A DNA stretch of 36,866 bases, taken from positions 1 to 36,866 of the forward strand of contig JAPLSF010000133.1 of the NCBI GenBank assembly GCA_026398785.1. The letters run 5' to 3'. Of the stretch, positions 25,002-33,485 are shown piece by piece. The number at the start of each line of letters is the position of its first letter. Within the stretch, counting starts at the first letter, position 1. The notes beneath the pieces are model-generated. The model saw nothing but the letters and a program-made list of their open reading frames with translations. It was not told the DNA's origin and ran no database searches. The DNA is from Pseudomonadota bacterium (GTDB lineage Bacteria > Pseudomonadota > Gammaproteobacteria > Steroidobacterales > Steroidobacteraceae). Position numbers and translations under genes: made by a program.

Positions 25002-26330
25002 TCACGCGCCCTTGCCCTGCAGGGCCTCGTCGAGCGCAGTGCGCAGCATGCCGATGGCTTCGTCGATTTGGGCGATCGTCGTCGAGAGCGGCGGCATGAA
25101 CCGCAACGTGCTGACGCCGCACGACAGCAGCAGCAGTCCGTTGTGGTAGCCGCGGGTCACCAGCCGGTCGCACAACGCCCGCGCGGGTGTCCGCTCCGCG
25201 TCGTTCTCGATCAGCTCCATGCCGATCATGAGGCCCCTGCCGCGGACTTCGCCGATGCACGGGTAGTCGCGTTGCATCTCGCGCAGGCGCCCCATGAAAT
25301 GTTCGCCGACGCGCGCCGCGTTGGCTGCGTACTCGTGCTGCACGAGGTCGAGCGTGGCGATGGCGGCCGCGCAACTCAGCGGATTACCGCCGAAGGTGTT
25401 GCCGTGGGCGCCACGCTTCCATTGCTCCATGATCGCCTTCTTCGCGATGATCGCGCCGATCGGCATGCCGGACCCGAGCCCCTTGGCGCTGGTCATGATG
25501 TCGGGCCTGACGCCCGAGTGCTCGGACGCCCACATCTTGCCGGTGCGGCCGACGCCCGACTGCACCTCGTCGAAGATCAGCAGGATGCCGTGCTCGTCGC
25601 AGAGCGCGCGCAGGCCGGCCAGGAAGCCCTCGGGCGGCCAGAGGTACCCGCCCTCACCCTGCAGGGGCTCGATGAGGATCGCGGCGACTTCGGACGCCGG
25701 CACGTTGCGTTCGAACAGCATGCGGATGTAATCGAGCACTGCCTTGCCCTGGTCCGCGCCCGCAAACAGGGGCCGGTACGGATTGGGGTACGGCACGTGC
25801 GTCACGCCGGGCATCGTCGGCGCGAAGCCCTTCTGCTGCGTGTACTTGCTCGAAGTAAACGCGAGCGACCCCATCGTGCGCCCGTGGAAGCTGCCGAGGA
25901 AGCCGATGAACCGTGGCCGGCCGGTCACGTAGCGTGCGAGCTTGATCGCGCCTTCGACCGATTCCGTGCCGGACTGGCAGAGGAAGCTCATCACTGGTTC
26001 ACCCATCGGCGCGACTTCGGCCAGGCGCTCAGTCAGGCGCGTCATGTTCTCATGCCAGTAGTCGCTCGAGACATGCAGGAACTTGTCGGCCGCCGCCTTT
26101 ATTGCCGCAACCACTTTCGGATGGGCATGTCCCGTGGAGCACACGGCAATGCCGGCGACGAAGTCGAGGAAGCGATTGCCATCGACGTCCCAGACCTCGG
26201 TGCCGCGCCCGTGCGACATCACGAACGGATAGTCGCGCGGATAGGAAGGCGAAGCGACCGACACGTCGCGCGCGAGCATGGCCCGGGCGTTCGGGCCGGG
26301 CAGGGCGGTCTTGAGATGCGGGTTCGTCAC
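25002..26330 (-). CDS. Class III PLP aminotransferase (GABA/ornithine type)
   Basis: 442 aa. PLP is bound to Lys283 ('TSAKGLGSG'), with Asp254 in 'LIFDEVQSGVGRTG' holding the pyridine nitrogen. 'SGTESVEGAIKLARY', 'GSFHGRTMGSLAFTSSK' and 'PTMPGVTHVPYPNPYR' resemble the archaeal-type ornithine/4-aminobutyrate aminotransferases and related amino acid racemases, more than E. coli GabT. It likely moves the terminal amino group of an omega-amino acid to 2-oxoglutarate, giving a semialdehyde that the aldehyde dehydrogenase in the same operon can oxidise. The start is GTG with a CCAGGAG site 6-7 nt upstream. Racemase activity is an alternative. Confidence 0.88.
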   Translation of the reverse strand: MTNPHLKTALPGPNARAMLARDVSVASPSYPRDYPFVMSHGRGTEVWDVDGNRFLDFVAGIAVCSTGHAHPKVVAAIKAAADKFLHVSSDYWHENMTRLTERLAEVAPMGEPVMSFLCQSGTESVEGAIKLARYVTGRPRFIGFLGSFHGRTMGSLAFTSSKYTQQKGFAPTMPGVTHVPYPNPYRPLFAGADQGKAVLDYIRMLFERNVPASEVAAILIEPLQGEGGYLWPPEGFLAGLRALCDEHGILLIFDEVQSGVGRTGKMWASEHSGVRPDIMTSAKGLGSGMPIGAIIAKKAIMEQWKRGAHGNTFGGNPLSCAAAIATLDLVQHEYAANAARVGEHFMGRLREMQRDYPCIGEVRGRGLMIGMELIENDAERTPARALCDRLVTRGYHNGLLLLSCGVSTLRFMPPLSTTIAQIDEAIGMLRTALDEALQGKGA

Positions 26331-26356
26331 GGCAGGCTCCTGGATGGAATCCCGCC

Positions 26357-27142
26357 TCAGGCGGGAAGTCGCACGGGGCGACGGTGCGCCTCGCGGGTGC
26401 GCGCGTGCAAGGCGCGCAGGGTCTCGAGTTCAACTTTCGTCGGCGGCGCAATCGTCCCGACGGTTGCAGCGACCTTGAGTGGCCAGCCGGTTGCGGCGCA
26501 GGCCTCGTCGACGGTCATGCCGTCGAACAGGGCCGACAGGTGCAGTTCGTCGCTTTCCGCGTGCGGCTTGAGCACGCCGAAGTCGGTGATCACGGACTGC
26601 GGACCCGTGCCGCGCATCGACGTCCTGGCGCGCGCACCATTGCCTTCGAGAAAGCCGCCACTGGTGCGGAAGTCCAGCTTCGCGACGAGGCTGCGCGGCG
26701 TCGCCTTCAGCATCACGAACGTCTGTTTGGCATGAGCTGCGATCTCCGTCGCGCCCCCGGCGCCGGGCAGCCGTGTCTTCGGCGCGTCGTACGGGCCTAT
26801 CACGGTGCTGTTCAGGTTGCCGTATCGGTCCACCTGTGCGGCGCCGAGAAAGCCGACGTCCACCCGTCCTGCCTGCAGCAGGTAACTGAAGACTTCCGGC
26901 AGCGGAATGACGCAGGCCGCCGTATCGGCGAGTTCGCCGTCGCCGATCGAGAGTGGCAGCACGTCCGGACGCGTCCCGACCGTGCCGGATTCGTAGATCA
27001 GTACGACATCGGGCGAGTGGGTGAGTCGCGCCAGATTGCACGCAGCACTCGGCAGGCCGATGCCGACGAAGCACACACAACCGTCCCACAGCAGGCGCGC
27101 CGCGGCGACGGTCATCATTTCGTCGCGAGTCCAGGCGCTCAT
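26357..27142 (-). CDS. CoA transferase, beta subunit (CatJ/PcaJ-like)
   Basis: 261 aa, family I CoA transferase small subunit. The catalytic Glu51 sits in 'VLIYESGTVG'; 'FVGIGLPSAACNLARLTHSPD', 'PLSIGDGELADTA' and 'VDVGFLGAAQVDRYGNLNSTVIG' match CatJ, the beta subunit of 3-oxoadipate CoA-transferase, and are close to GctB of glutaconate CoA-transferase. With the alpha subunit it moves CoA from a donor such as succinyl-CoA to a dicarboxylic acid. ATG 27142 overlaps the alpha-subunit stop (ATGA) and has GGGAGG upstream, so equal synthesis of the two subunits by translational coupling is expected. No other aromatic-degradation gene (cat, pca) is in the window, so the acceptor may not be 3-oxoadipate. 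Confidence 0.9.
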   Translation of the reverse strand: MSAWTRDEMMTVAAARLLWDGCVCFVGIGLPSAACNLARLTHSPDVVLIYESGTVGTRPDVLPLSIGDGELADTAACVIPLPEVFSYLLQAGRVDVGFLGAAQVDRYGNLNSTVIGPYDAPKTRLPGAGGATEIAAHAKQTFVMLKATPRSLVAKLDFRTSGGFLEGNGARARTSMRGTGPQSVITDFGVLKPHAESDELHLSALFDGMTVDEACAATGWPLKVAATVGTIAPPTKVELETLRALHARTREAHRRPVRLPA

Positions 27143-27990
27143 GCGACCTCCCGCAGGCTGGCCAGGAACGTCGCGTGGTCGCGGCTCGCCAGCACGTGCC
27201 TGTCCATCCAGGCGAGGAAGACATCGCGCTCGCGCGCGATCGCATCCCAGCGCTGGTAGAAGCCGTTGTCGCGCGCGTAATGATCGTGCACGTACGACGG
27301 ATACGCGCCGCCCGGACACTGCGCTACTGCGCTCACGATCCAGTGCGGCAGCACGACACCATTCATGGCGGGCGGCAATTCCTCGACGATATCCTCGACT
27401 GTGACGATCAAGGCGCGGGCGGCAAACGCGGCCTCGCGCTGGGCGCCGATGATGCCATGCATCGTCACGTTACCGTGCCGGTCTGCACGCTGCGCATGCA
27501 GGATCGTGACGTCTGGGTTGAGTGCGGGCACCGCTGCCAGTCGTTCGCCCGTGAACGGGCAATCGACGCTGCGGATGCGCGGATTGAAGGACGGCAGGTC
27601 GGTGCCGAGATAGCCGCGCAGCGTGGCGAACGGCAGGCCTGCGGCGCCTGCGCTGTAGGCTGCGGCCACGCCGGCATGGGTGTGCTCGTCGATCACGAGC
27701 GGCGCGGGCCACTGGTTTTCGACGGCATCGCGCAGTCGATGCAGCGAGCCAACGCCCGGATTGCCGCCCCATGAGAAAGTGAGCTTGCTCGCGCACCCCA
27801 TGCCGATCATCTGGTCGTAGATCAGATCCGGCGTCATGCGCACGAGATGCAGGTTGCGACGGCCTTGCCGGATGATCTCGTGACCCGCGGCGAACGGGAT
27901 CAGGTGCGTGAAGCCTTCGAGCGCAATGCAGGCGCCGTCGCGAACATACGCCGCGATCGCCTCAGTCAGCGTGGTGATCTTCGATGTCAA
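27139..27990 (-). CDS. CoA transferase, alpha subunit (CatI/GctA-like)
   Basis: 283 aa, partner of the preceding beta subunit. 'GACIALEGFTHLIPFAAGHEIIRQG', 'LHLVRMTPDLIYDQMIG', 'KLTFSWGGNPGVGSLHR' and 'VVLPHWIVSAVAQCPGGAYPSY' are the CatI pattern. The start appears to be TTG at 27988-27990, overlapping the aldehyde dehydrogenase stop (TTGA): the conserved N-terminus 'ITTLTEAIAAYVRDG' begins right after it and the next Met is at residue 52. There is no clear ribosome-binding site, so translation probably depends on ribosomes finishing the upstream gene. Confidence 0.9.
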   Translation of the reverse strand: MTSKITTLTEAIAAYVRDGACIALEGFTHLIPFAAGHEIIRQGRRNLHLVRMTPDLIYDQMIGMGCASKLTFSWGGNPGVGSLHRLRDAVENQWPAPLVIDEHTHAGVAAAYSAGAAGLPFATLRGYLGTDLPSFNPRIRSVDCPFTGERLAAVPALNPDVTILHAQRADRHGNVTMHGIIGAQREAAFAARALIVTVEDIVEELPPAMNGVVLPHWIVSAVAQCPGGAYPSYVHDHYARDNGFYQRWDAIARERDVFLAWMDRHVLASRDHATFLASLREVA

Positions 27991-29558
27991 GATTCAACCA
28001 CCGTGCGCGACTGTTCGCGCTGGTACTGCGCCAGGTAGTAGAACGACGCAATCGCCTTGCCGGTGGAACCCGAGCCTTTCCAGCCGCCGAACGGCTGGTA
28101 GCCAGGCCAGGCGCCGGTCGTCGCACCCTGGCGTCGATTCGCATAGGTGACGCCGGCTTCGATGTGCTCGTGGAACCACGGCACTTCGTCGGCGTTGCCG
28201 TAGAATCCTGCCGTCAGTCCGAGGCTCGTATCGTTCGCGAGCTGCATCGCCTCGTCGCGATCCTTGACCCGATGCAGCATCAGGATAGGCAGGAACATCT
28301 CCTGTCGCCACAGCGGATGCGAGAGCGGCGCTTCCGCGAGCACGGGTCGCACGTAATGCCCGCGCGCGAACTCCGCCGAATCAAGCTCGCGCCCGCCCGT
28401 GATCAGCGTGGCGCCGCCCGCCGGGAGTTCGCGCAGGTACCGTGCGTGATTCGCCGCGGCGTTCGCGTTGATGACCGGGCCCAGCCAGTTCTCGCGCCGG
28501 CAGGGATCGCCGATGCGAATCGCTTCGATCTGCACGCGCATGCGTTCGAGCAATTCGTCGGCGACCGCACGGTCGACATACAGGCGCGAGAGGGCGGAGC
28601 ACTTCTGGCCACCCATGCCATAGGCCGAGCGCACGATGCCAGCAGCGGCATCGTCGAGATTGGCCCGCGCCGTGACGATGCATGGATTCTTGCCGCCCAT
28701 CTCGGCAATGCACGGACGTGGCCAGGGTCCCGACGCCATGCGCTGCAGCAGCTGCGTGCCGACGGCAACGGAACCTGTGAACGTGATGCCGGCCGTTGCC
28801 ATATGCGACGACAGGGCTTCGCCGACCTCGCGGCCCGATCCCGACAGGTACTGAAACACGCCGGGCGGCAGCCCAGCATCGCGAATGCAGTCTGCGAGCA
28901 GGCGTCCTGCCCAGGGCGTGTCGGTGGCGCCTTTGACCACGACGGTGTTGCCGGTGACGAGCGCAGCGGCCGTCGGTCCGCCGGCGAGCGCGAGCGGAAA
29001 ATTGAAGGGCGCAATGACTGCCCACGCGCCATACGGGCGCATGACGCTGCGGTTGTGCGAGACGACGTTCGGCAACGGGTCGTCCGGCAATTCGTGCTCG
29101 TAGCTGCCGTGCTGCTCGAAGTCGTCGGCGTAGTGGCGGAAGAAGTCGACCGTCTCCTGCGCCTCGCCTAGCGCCTCCATCCGGTTCTTGCCGACTTCGA
29201 GGGCCAGCGCCGCTGCGATTTCGTAGACACGCGCTTCCATGACGTCCGCGACACGGCGCATCAGGCGCACCCGTTCGCTGGCGGGCGTGGTGCGCCACGC
29301 GGGGAACGCCTTATGCGCGGCGTCCATGGCGGCGTACGCGTCCTGCTCAGTTGCCAACGCGAACTCGCCGAGCTGGATGTCGCTGTCGATCGGGCTGCCG
29401 CGGGATACGTAGTGTTCGGCGGGCGTGTCCCCGCCATGCAGGAACAACGCGTGACGACCGCCAAGCCGCGAGCGCACCGTGGCCAGCGCTGCATCGAAGC
29501 GCTCGTGCATTGCAGGTGGCGGATCGAACATCGTGGCGTAGGTGAGGCGAAAGCTCAT
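27987..29558 (-). CDS. NAD(P)-dependent aldehyde dehydrogenase, P5C-dehydrogenase-like
   Basis: 523 aa. Catalytic Cys320 ('GGQKCSALSR'), general base Glu286 ('IAEMGGKNP') and Asn186 ('APFNFPLAL') are all present. The long N-terminus with 'DFFRHYADDFEQH' and the 'GMGGQKCSALSRLY' active site are those of the 1-pyrroline-5-carboxylate dehydrogenase (RocA-like) branch, which oxidises glutamate semialdehyde; in this operon glutarate-, succinate- or similar semialdehydes made by the flanking aminotransferases are as likely. It lies 22 bp after the upstream aminotransferase and overlaps the CoA-transferase alpha gene by 4 nt. No strong ribosome-binding site is seen before the ATG. Confidence 0.9.
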   Translation of the reverse strand: MSFRLTYATMFDPPPAMHERFDAALATVRSRLGGRHALFLHGGDTPAEHYVSRGSPIDSDIQLGEFALATEQDAYAAMDAAHKAFPAWRTTPASERVRLMRRVADVMEARVYEIAAALALEVGKNRMEALGEAQETVDFFRHYADDFEQHGSYEHELPDDPLPNVVSHNRSVMRPYGAWAVIAPFNFPLALAGGPTAAALVTGNTVVVKGATDTPWAGRLLADCIRDAGLPPGVFQYLSGSGREVGEALSSHMATAGITFTGSVAVGTQLLQRMASGPWPRPCIAEMGGKNPCIVTARANLDDAAAGIVRSAYGMGGQKCSALSRLYVDRAVADELLERMRVQIEAIRIGDPCRRENWLGPVINANAAANHARYLRELPAGGATLITGGRELDSAEFARGHYVRPVLAEAPLSHPLWRQEMFLPILMLHRVKDRDEAMQLANDTSLGLTAGFYGNADEVPWFHEHIEAGVTYANRRQGATTGAWPGYQPFGGWKGSGSTGKAIASFYYLAQYQREQSRTVVES

Positions 29559-29580
29559 GGCAGGCTCGATTCGATTGGGT

Positions 29581-30894
29581 TCAGGCAGGGAAGAAGCGCG
29601 TCAGCAGGCGATCCAGCAACGCGAGCGCGTTGGCGAGGTCGTGCTCGTCGATGACGAGCGGCGGGGCGACCAGGATCAGGTTGCCGCGCGCACCGAAAGA
29701 CACGCCCTCGTCGAGCGCGGCCCGCAGCAATGAAGCCAGTGGAGGCGGGATCTGCGGCCAGGGAGCCAGCGGTTCACGCGTGTCGCGAGCAGCGACGAGT
29801 TCGAGCACCGCAAACAGCCCGTGCCCACCACGCACGTCGCCGATGACTCGGTGCCGTTCGGCCAGTCTACGAAGTTCGCGCTCCAGTTCTGCGCCCAGAT
29901 GGCGCGAGCGCTCGATCAGGCCCCCGTCGCAGTACGCATCGATGGCAGCCACACCCGCTGCGCAGCACAACGGGTGTCCGCAGTACGTCAGGCCGGTGAC
30001 TAGCACCTGGTCTGCGAGCCGTGCGGCAATCTCATGCGACACGACCACGGCGCCGAGCGGCATCATCGCGCCGGTGAGGCCTTTCGCGAGCGTGATGGCG
30101 TCCGGCCGTCCGCCATCGCCGTAGCGCTGCCACGCGAACCATTCGCCACAACGACCGAAGCCACTCATGACTTCGTCGGCGATCAAGGGGATGCCGCGCT
30201 GCCGCGTGACGCGGCGCACTGCCGGCCAGTAACTGTCCGGAGCGACGATGCCGTTGGAGCCCGCGTTCGGTTCGACAATGACGGCGGCGACACGCTCGGC
30301 GCCGAAGTGATCGATGCGCTGCCCGATCGCGGCGGCGGCCAGCTCGCCGCATTCCGCAGCGTCCTTGCTGCCGAAAGGGCAGCGGTAGGCGTACGGTGGT
30401 TCGACATGGGTGACGCCCATTGCGTCGGGGTCGACCATGGCGCGCGTTCGAGTGTCGCCGGAGAGAGCCATCGCCAGGTGCGTCGAGCCGTGGTACGAAC
30501 GATCGCGCGCCACCATGACGCCCTTCGGCTTGCCGAAGGCCTGTCGCACGATCTTCACGGCGTGCTCGTTGGCATCGGCGCCGCCCAGCGTGAAGAACAC
30601 GCGGCCGCCTTCGAAGCCGCTCAGCTCGAGCAGGCGCGCTGCGAGGTCGGCACGAGGCTTTGCGCCCCACGCGTTGGTCACGAAGCACAGTTGCTCCGCC
30701 TGCGCGCGTATCGCAGCGACGACGCGCGGATGCTGGTGACCGAGATTGCTGCACTCCGCGAGGCTGCTCATGTCGAGCACGCGGCGCCCATCCTCGAGGT
30801 GCAGCCAGGCGCCGGCGCCACCCACGACGGTGGGTGCATTCCAGGCGGACTGCACGCACCAGCTGTGCAGGACGGTATCGCGCTCGGCAGTCAT
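29581..30894 (-). CDS. Class III PLP aminotransferase (omega-amino acid:pyruvate/taurine type)
   Basis: 437 aa. PLP Lys271 ('ITLAKGLTGAMMPLG') and Asp240 ('IADEVMSGFGRCGEW'). The N-terminal 'SWCVQSAWNAPTVVGGAGAWL' and 'LGGADANEHAVKIVRQAF' fit the group containing taurine:pyruvate, beta-alanine:pyruvate and omega-amino acid transaminases, and differ clearly from the other aminotransferase of this operon (25002-26330). Two transaminases of different subgroups in one operon suggest two amino substrates, or an interconversion of alanine and glutamate pools. A weak GGGG precedes the ATG. It lies 22 bp downstream of the M3-like peptidase. Confidence 0.87.
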   Translation of the reverse strand: MTAERDTVLHSWCVQSAWNAPTVVGGAGAWLHLEDGRRVLDMSSLAECSNLGHQHPRVVAAIRAQAEQLCFVTNAWGAKPRADLAARLLELSGFEGGRVFFTLGGADANEHAVKIVRQAFGKPKGVMVARDRSYHGSTHLAMALSGDTRTRAMVDPDAMGVTHVEPPYAYRCPFGSKDAAECGELAAAAIGQRIDHFGAERVAAVIVEPNAGSNGIVAPDSYWPAVRRVTRQRGIPLIADEVMSGFGRCGEWFAWQRYGDGGRPDAITLAKGLTGAMMPLGAVVVSHEIAARLADQVLVTGLTYCGHPLCCAAGVAAIDAYCDGGLIERSRHLGAELERELRRLAERHRVIGDVRGGHGLFAVLELVAARDTREPLAPWPQIPPPLASLLRAALDEGVSFGARGNLILVAPPLVIDEHDLANALALLDRLLTRFFPA

Positions 30895-30916
30895 GCGACC
30901 CCAACGGCAGTGAAGA

Positions 30917-32557
30917 TCATGGATTGTGCGCCCCGCAACGCTTGATCTGCTGGAGCAACGCGTCGGGTGACAGGCGCCGCCCGAGCAGGTCCTGCAGCAG
31001 TCGCTGTGTGTCGCGTTCCGAGCCGTACTGCAGCAGTTGTACGCTCAGCCAGTCGTACCAGCGCGGATTGCCGGTATCGAACGGCCCGATAGCCGCGGCG
31101 GTGCGCGCACGCATCTCTGCCGTGAGCAGGGCACCCAGCCCGTAATTGACCATGTAGCCCGGATTGCCCGCCAGCTGCACGCGCATCGCCCACCATGGAA
31201 CCTCCGGATGTGGGACGACGCGCAGGTACTCGTGCGTGATGTCGGTCCACACCGCATTGGGGTCCAGGGCTGGATCGCGCAGCAGGCGCAGTTCGAACAA
31301 TGACCAGGCGACGTCCAGCATCACGTTTGCAAACAAAGCGCGCATCGACGCGGCTTCCGCAACGGACGCTCCCAGGTAGCGTTGCTGCCAGGCCGGCTCG
31401 TGCACGCTCCACGAGGGGACATCTGCAAACGCTTCGGTGAACAGCGTATCGGGCCAGTCCATGTGGGCGGGCCGTGTGCGTATCGCGCTCACGTGCACGG
31501 CATGACCATTCTCGTGCACCAGTTCGTTGAGCGAGAACAGGCCCCCGACCGGGTAAGTTCCGAGCACACGCGCAACGGGGCGATGCCATTGCTCGTTCAC
31601 CCTGCGACCGCGCACCAGAAAGTCGGTGTAGGCGAGCGGCGATTTGTCCGGACGCGCTTCGAGGTCGAACACGACGCCGAGCTGCGTGAGATCCGCCCCC
31701 AGGTCGCGGTAAAAGAGCTGATTCGCAGGCAGCAGCGCCGCCGCCGGAATGCGTGCCTGCAATTCGCGGTTGGCCGCACCGTTGACGTACCGGAAATCCC
31801 ACGGCTCGATGGGATCGGCGGGGTTCGCATCGCGCCAGGCTGCGAGCACCTGTACCAGCCAGTGCTCGACATCCGTCGTTTCGACCCCGATGGCGCGGGC
31901 TGCCGCGTCGATTTCCGAGCCGTTCCTGCGCGCGTCGGCGGCGGCCAGCGCGATCATGCGTCGATACGGGCTGTCGGCTTCGTTCCGGCCATTGAGCGCC
32001 GTCCAGAGTAGCAAGAAGGCATCGAAGATGGCTTTCCGCTCGGCGCGGTCGTCGACGACGTGCAGCAATTGCAGTGCGGTGCCGCGATCGATCGTGCCGC
32101 CGTCGTAGTGCAGGCGATTGCCGTGCTCGACGTAGCAACTGACCAGTGCTGCACGCAGCGAGGAGTAGTCGAGGTCGCGGCGCTGGGCATCGGCGCACGT
32201 GCGGACCTGGACACCCGCAGTCGTTTCGTCGGTATCCAGCGCGGTAATCGATTGACGCATCGATGCGACGGCGTCCCGGTCGGCTGCGGCCAACCTGCCG
32301 GGTTCTATCCGGGACAGCGCCTCGTCCAACTGCCTGCGCTGCCTGTCCAGCCGGGCCTTCCACGCGGCCAGGTCCTTGCCGCCGTGCAACGTCGCACCAC
32401 CGGACTCGATGTAGCCGACGGCGCCGACGGCATCGAGGTAGTCGAGGAAAGCAGATTCAGCCGTCGCGACGGTTACGTTCGGGGGCGCGTCCGCTTGTGC
32501 CGCAGGCAGCGCGGCACCAAGAGCGAGCAAGATAAAGGCCATGCCGAGCATCCGCAT
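30917..32557 (-). CDS. Exported M3-like zinc metallopeptidase
   Basis: 546 aa. Signal peptide 1-22 (AQA-D), unusual for M3 peptidases, which are mostly cytosolic. The zinc motif is HENGH (348-352) in 'LNELVHENGHAVH', followed by 'LFTEAFADVPSW', whose Glu375 is the expected third ligand; the arrangement is that of the thimet/oligopeptidase-F clan (gluzincins), although the sequence is distant from both. An alpha-helical N-terminal half of about 300 residues would form the channel wall. It should cut short peptides in the periplasm. ATG 32557 is chosen because the signal peptide starts there; an open frame extends upstream to 32686 but overlaps the end of the TerB-HIRAN gene. The exact family needs a profile search. 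Confidence 0.82.
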   Translation of the reverse strand: MRMLGMAFILLALGAALPAAQADAPPNVTVATAESAFLDYLDAVGAVGYIESGGATLHGGKDLAAWKARLDRQRRQLDEALSRIEPGRLAAADRDAVASMRQSITALDTDETTAGVQVRTCADAQRRDLDYSSLRAALVSCYVEHGNRLHYDGGTIDRGTALQLLHVVDDRAERKAIFDAFLLLWTALNGRNEADSPYRRMIALAAADARRNGSEIDAAARAIGVETTDVEHWLVQVLAAWRDANPADPIEPWDFRYVNGAANRELQARIPAAALLPANQLFYRDLGADLTQLGVVFDLEARPDKSPLAYTDFLVRGRRVNEQWHRPVARVLGTYPVGGLFSLNELVHENGHAVHVSAIRTRPAHMDWPDTLFTEAFADVPSWSVHEPAWQQRYLGASVAEAASMRALFANVMLDVAWSLFELRLLRDPALDPNAVWTDITHEYLRVVPHPEVPWWAMRVQLAGNPGYMVNYGLGALLTAEMRARTAAAIGPFDTGNPRWYDWLSVQLLQYGSERDTQRLLQDLLGRRLSPDALLQQIKRCGAHNP

Positions 32558-32624
32558 GGCCGAATCATAGCCATGCGACCCGCGAAGAGCGATCCCGGGT
32601 CGTCCTTGACGCGGGCACCCCGAT

Positions 32625-33485
32625 TCAGTGCGACAACACTGCGAGCACGAGCAGTGCGGCGGCGGCGATGCCGACGAGCACCGCAAGCGCCCGGCCCCAG
32701 CGACCTGCCGTTGCCGGCGATCGCGCGGAAGCCACGCCTGAAGGGTCGATGGCCTCGATCCCGGCGGGGAAGAAACGCACCTGCACGACCGGGATCGGGC
32801 TGCGCCCCGAGCTGCGAATGTGAACGATATGCGCGCTGCAGTGATGTCCTTGCCGCAGCAGCGGAAGGAACTGCCGGGACTCGGCGGCCGGCACGAAACC
32901 GATCTGGGCGCCGTCAGGCAGCTTCACTGCGATTGCTGCGTCACCGCGCGAGCCGGCCACAGTGAGATCGAGCGTCACAGCCAGTCCAGCAAACGCGTGC
33001 TGCTCGATCAACGCGGGCCGACCTTCCTGTCGCACGCCGGCCACCATGAACGTGACGTCGACGGTGGGCGCGGGCCTGGCCTGAGCCGGCCCAGCAACAG
33101 CGGCCGGCACTGCGGATACCTGCACACCTGCCGACGGAGCGGATCTTTCCGCTTGCTCGCGCGCCGCGTGCGCCTGCTGCCGGGCCTCGAAAGGCAGCAC
33201 CGTTTCGACCGCGCGATAGACTTCGCTGTATTCCTCCGCCGTGATCTTGCCGTCGGCGAGTACGCGTTCGATCACGCCACGCAGGAATCGAGCGGCCTGC
33301 ATTTCGGCCGCGTCGGCATCGCCCAGCCATTGCCGCAGCCCCGCGATCTCTTCCGGGGCCAGTCGACCGTCGGCCGTCACGGTCTGGCACAACGACAGCA
33401 GCTCGGCACCGAGTTCGGTTGCGAGCTGCGGCCTGGTCAGCGCGAACTGGCGGGTGAGGTACGTCGGCAGCCCGGTCGCGGTCAT
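32625..33485 (-). CDS. TerB-like / HIRAN-like protein with C-terminal membrane anchor
   Basis: 286 aa, not a named family. Residues 20-100: a TerB-like all-helical domain with two acidic loops ('TADGRLAPEE', 'LADGKITAEE') that may bind metal ions, as in tellurite-resistance TerB. Residues 105-140: Ala/Pro-rich linker. Residues about 142-240: HIRAN-like domain ('DVTFMVAGVRQEGRPALIEQ', 'AIAVKLPDGAQIGFVPAAES', 'LPLLRQGHHCSAHIVHI'), a module that in eukaryotes and bacteria binds DNA ends or damaged DNA. Residues 263-284: one transmembrane helix with only a dipeptide after it, so the protein is probably tail-anchored with its domains in the cytoplasm. ATG 33485 overlaps the SMP-30 stop (ATGA). A longer upstream frame exists only within the SMP-30 gene. 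Confidence 0.75.
   Translation of the reverse strand: MTATGLPTYLTRQFALTRPQLATELGAELLSLCQTVTADGRLAPEEIAGLRQWLGDADAAEMQAARFLRGVIERVLADGKITAEEYSEVYRAVETVLPFEARQQAHAAREQAERSAPSAGVQVSAVPAAVAGPAQARPAPTVDVTFMVAGVRQEGRPALIEQHAFAGLAVTLDLTVAGSRGDAAIAVKLPDGAQIGFVPAAESRQFLPLLRQGHHCSAHIVHIRSSGRSPIPVVQVRFFPAGIEAIDPSGVASARSPATAGRWGRALAVLVGIAAAALLVLAVLSH

Noticed and set aside
24069-26735. An 888-codon open frame on the plus strand
   Set aside because: It is antisense to the permease, aminotransferase and CoA-transferase genes, all of which have full motifs; no protein-like features.
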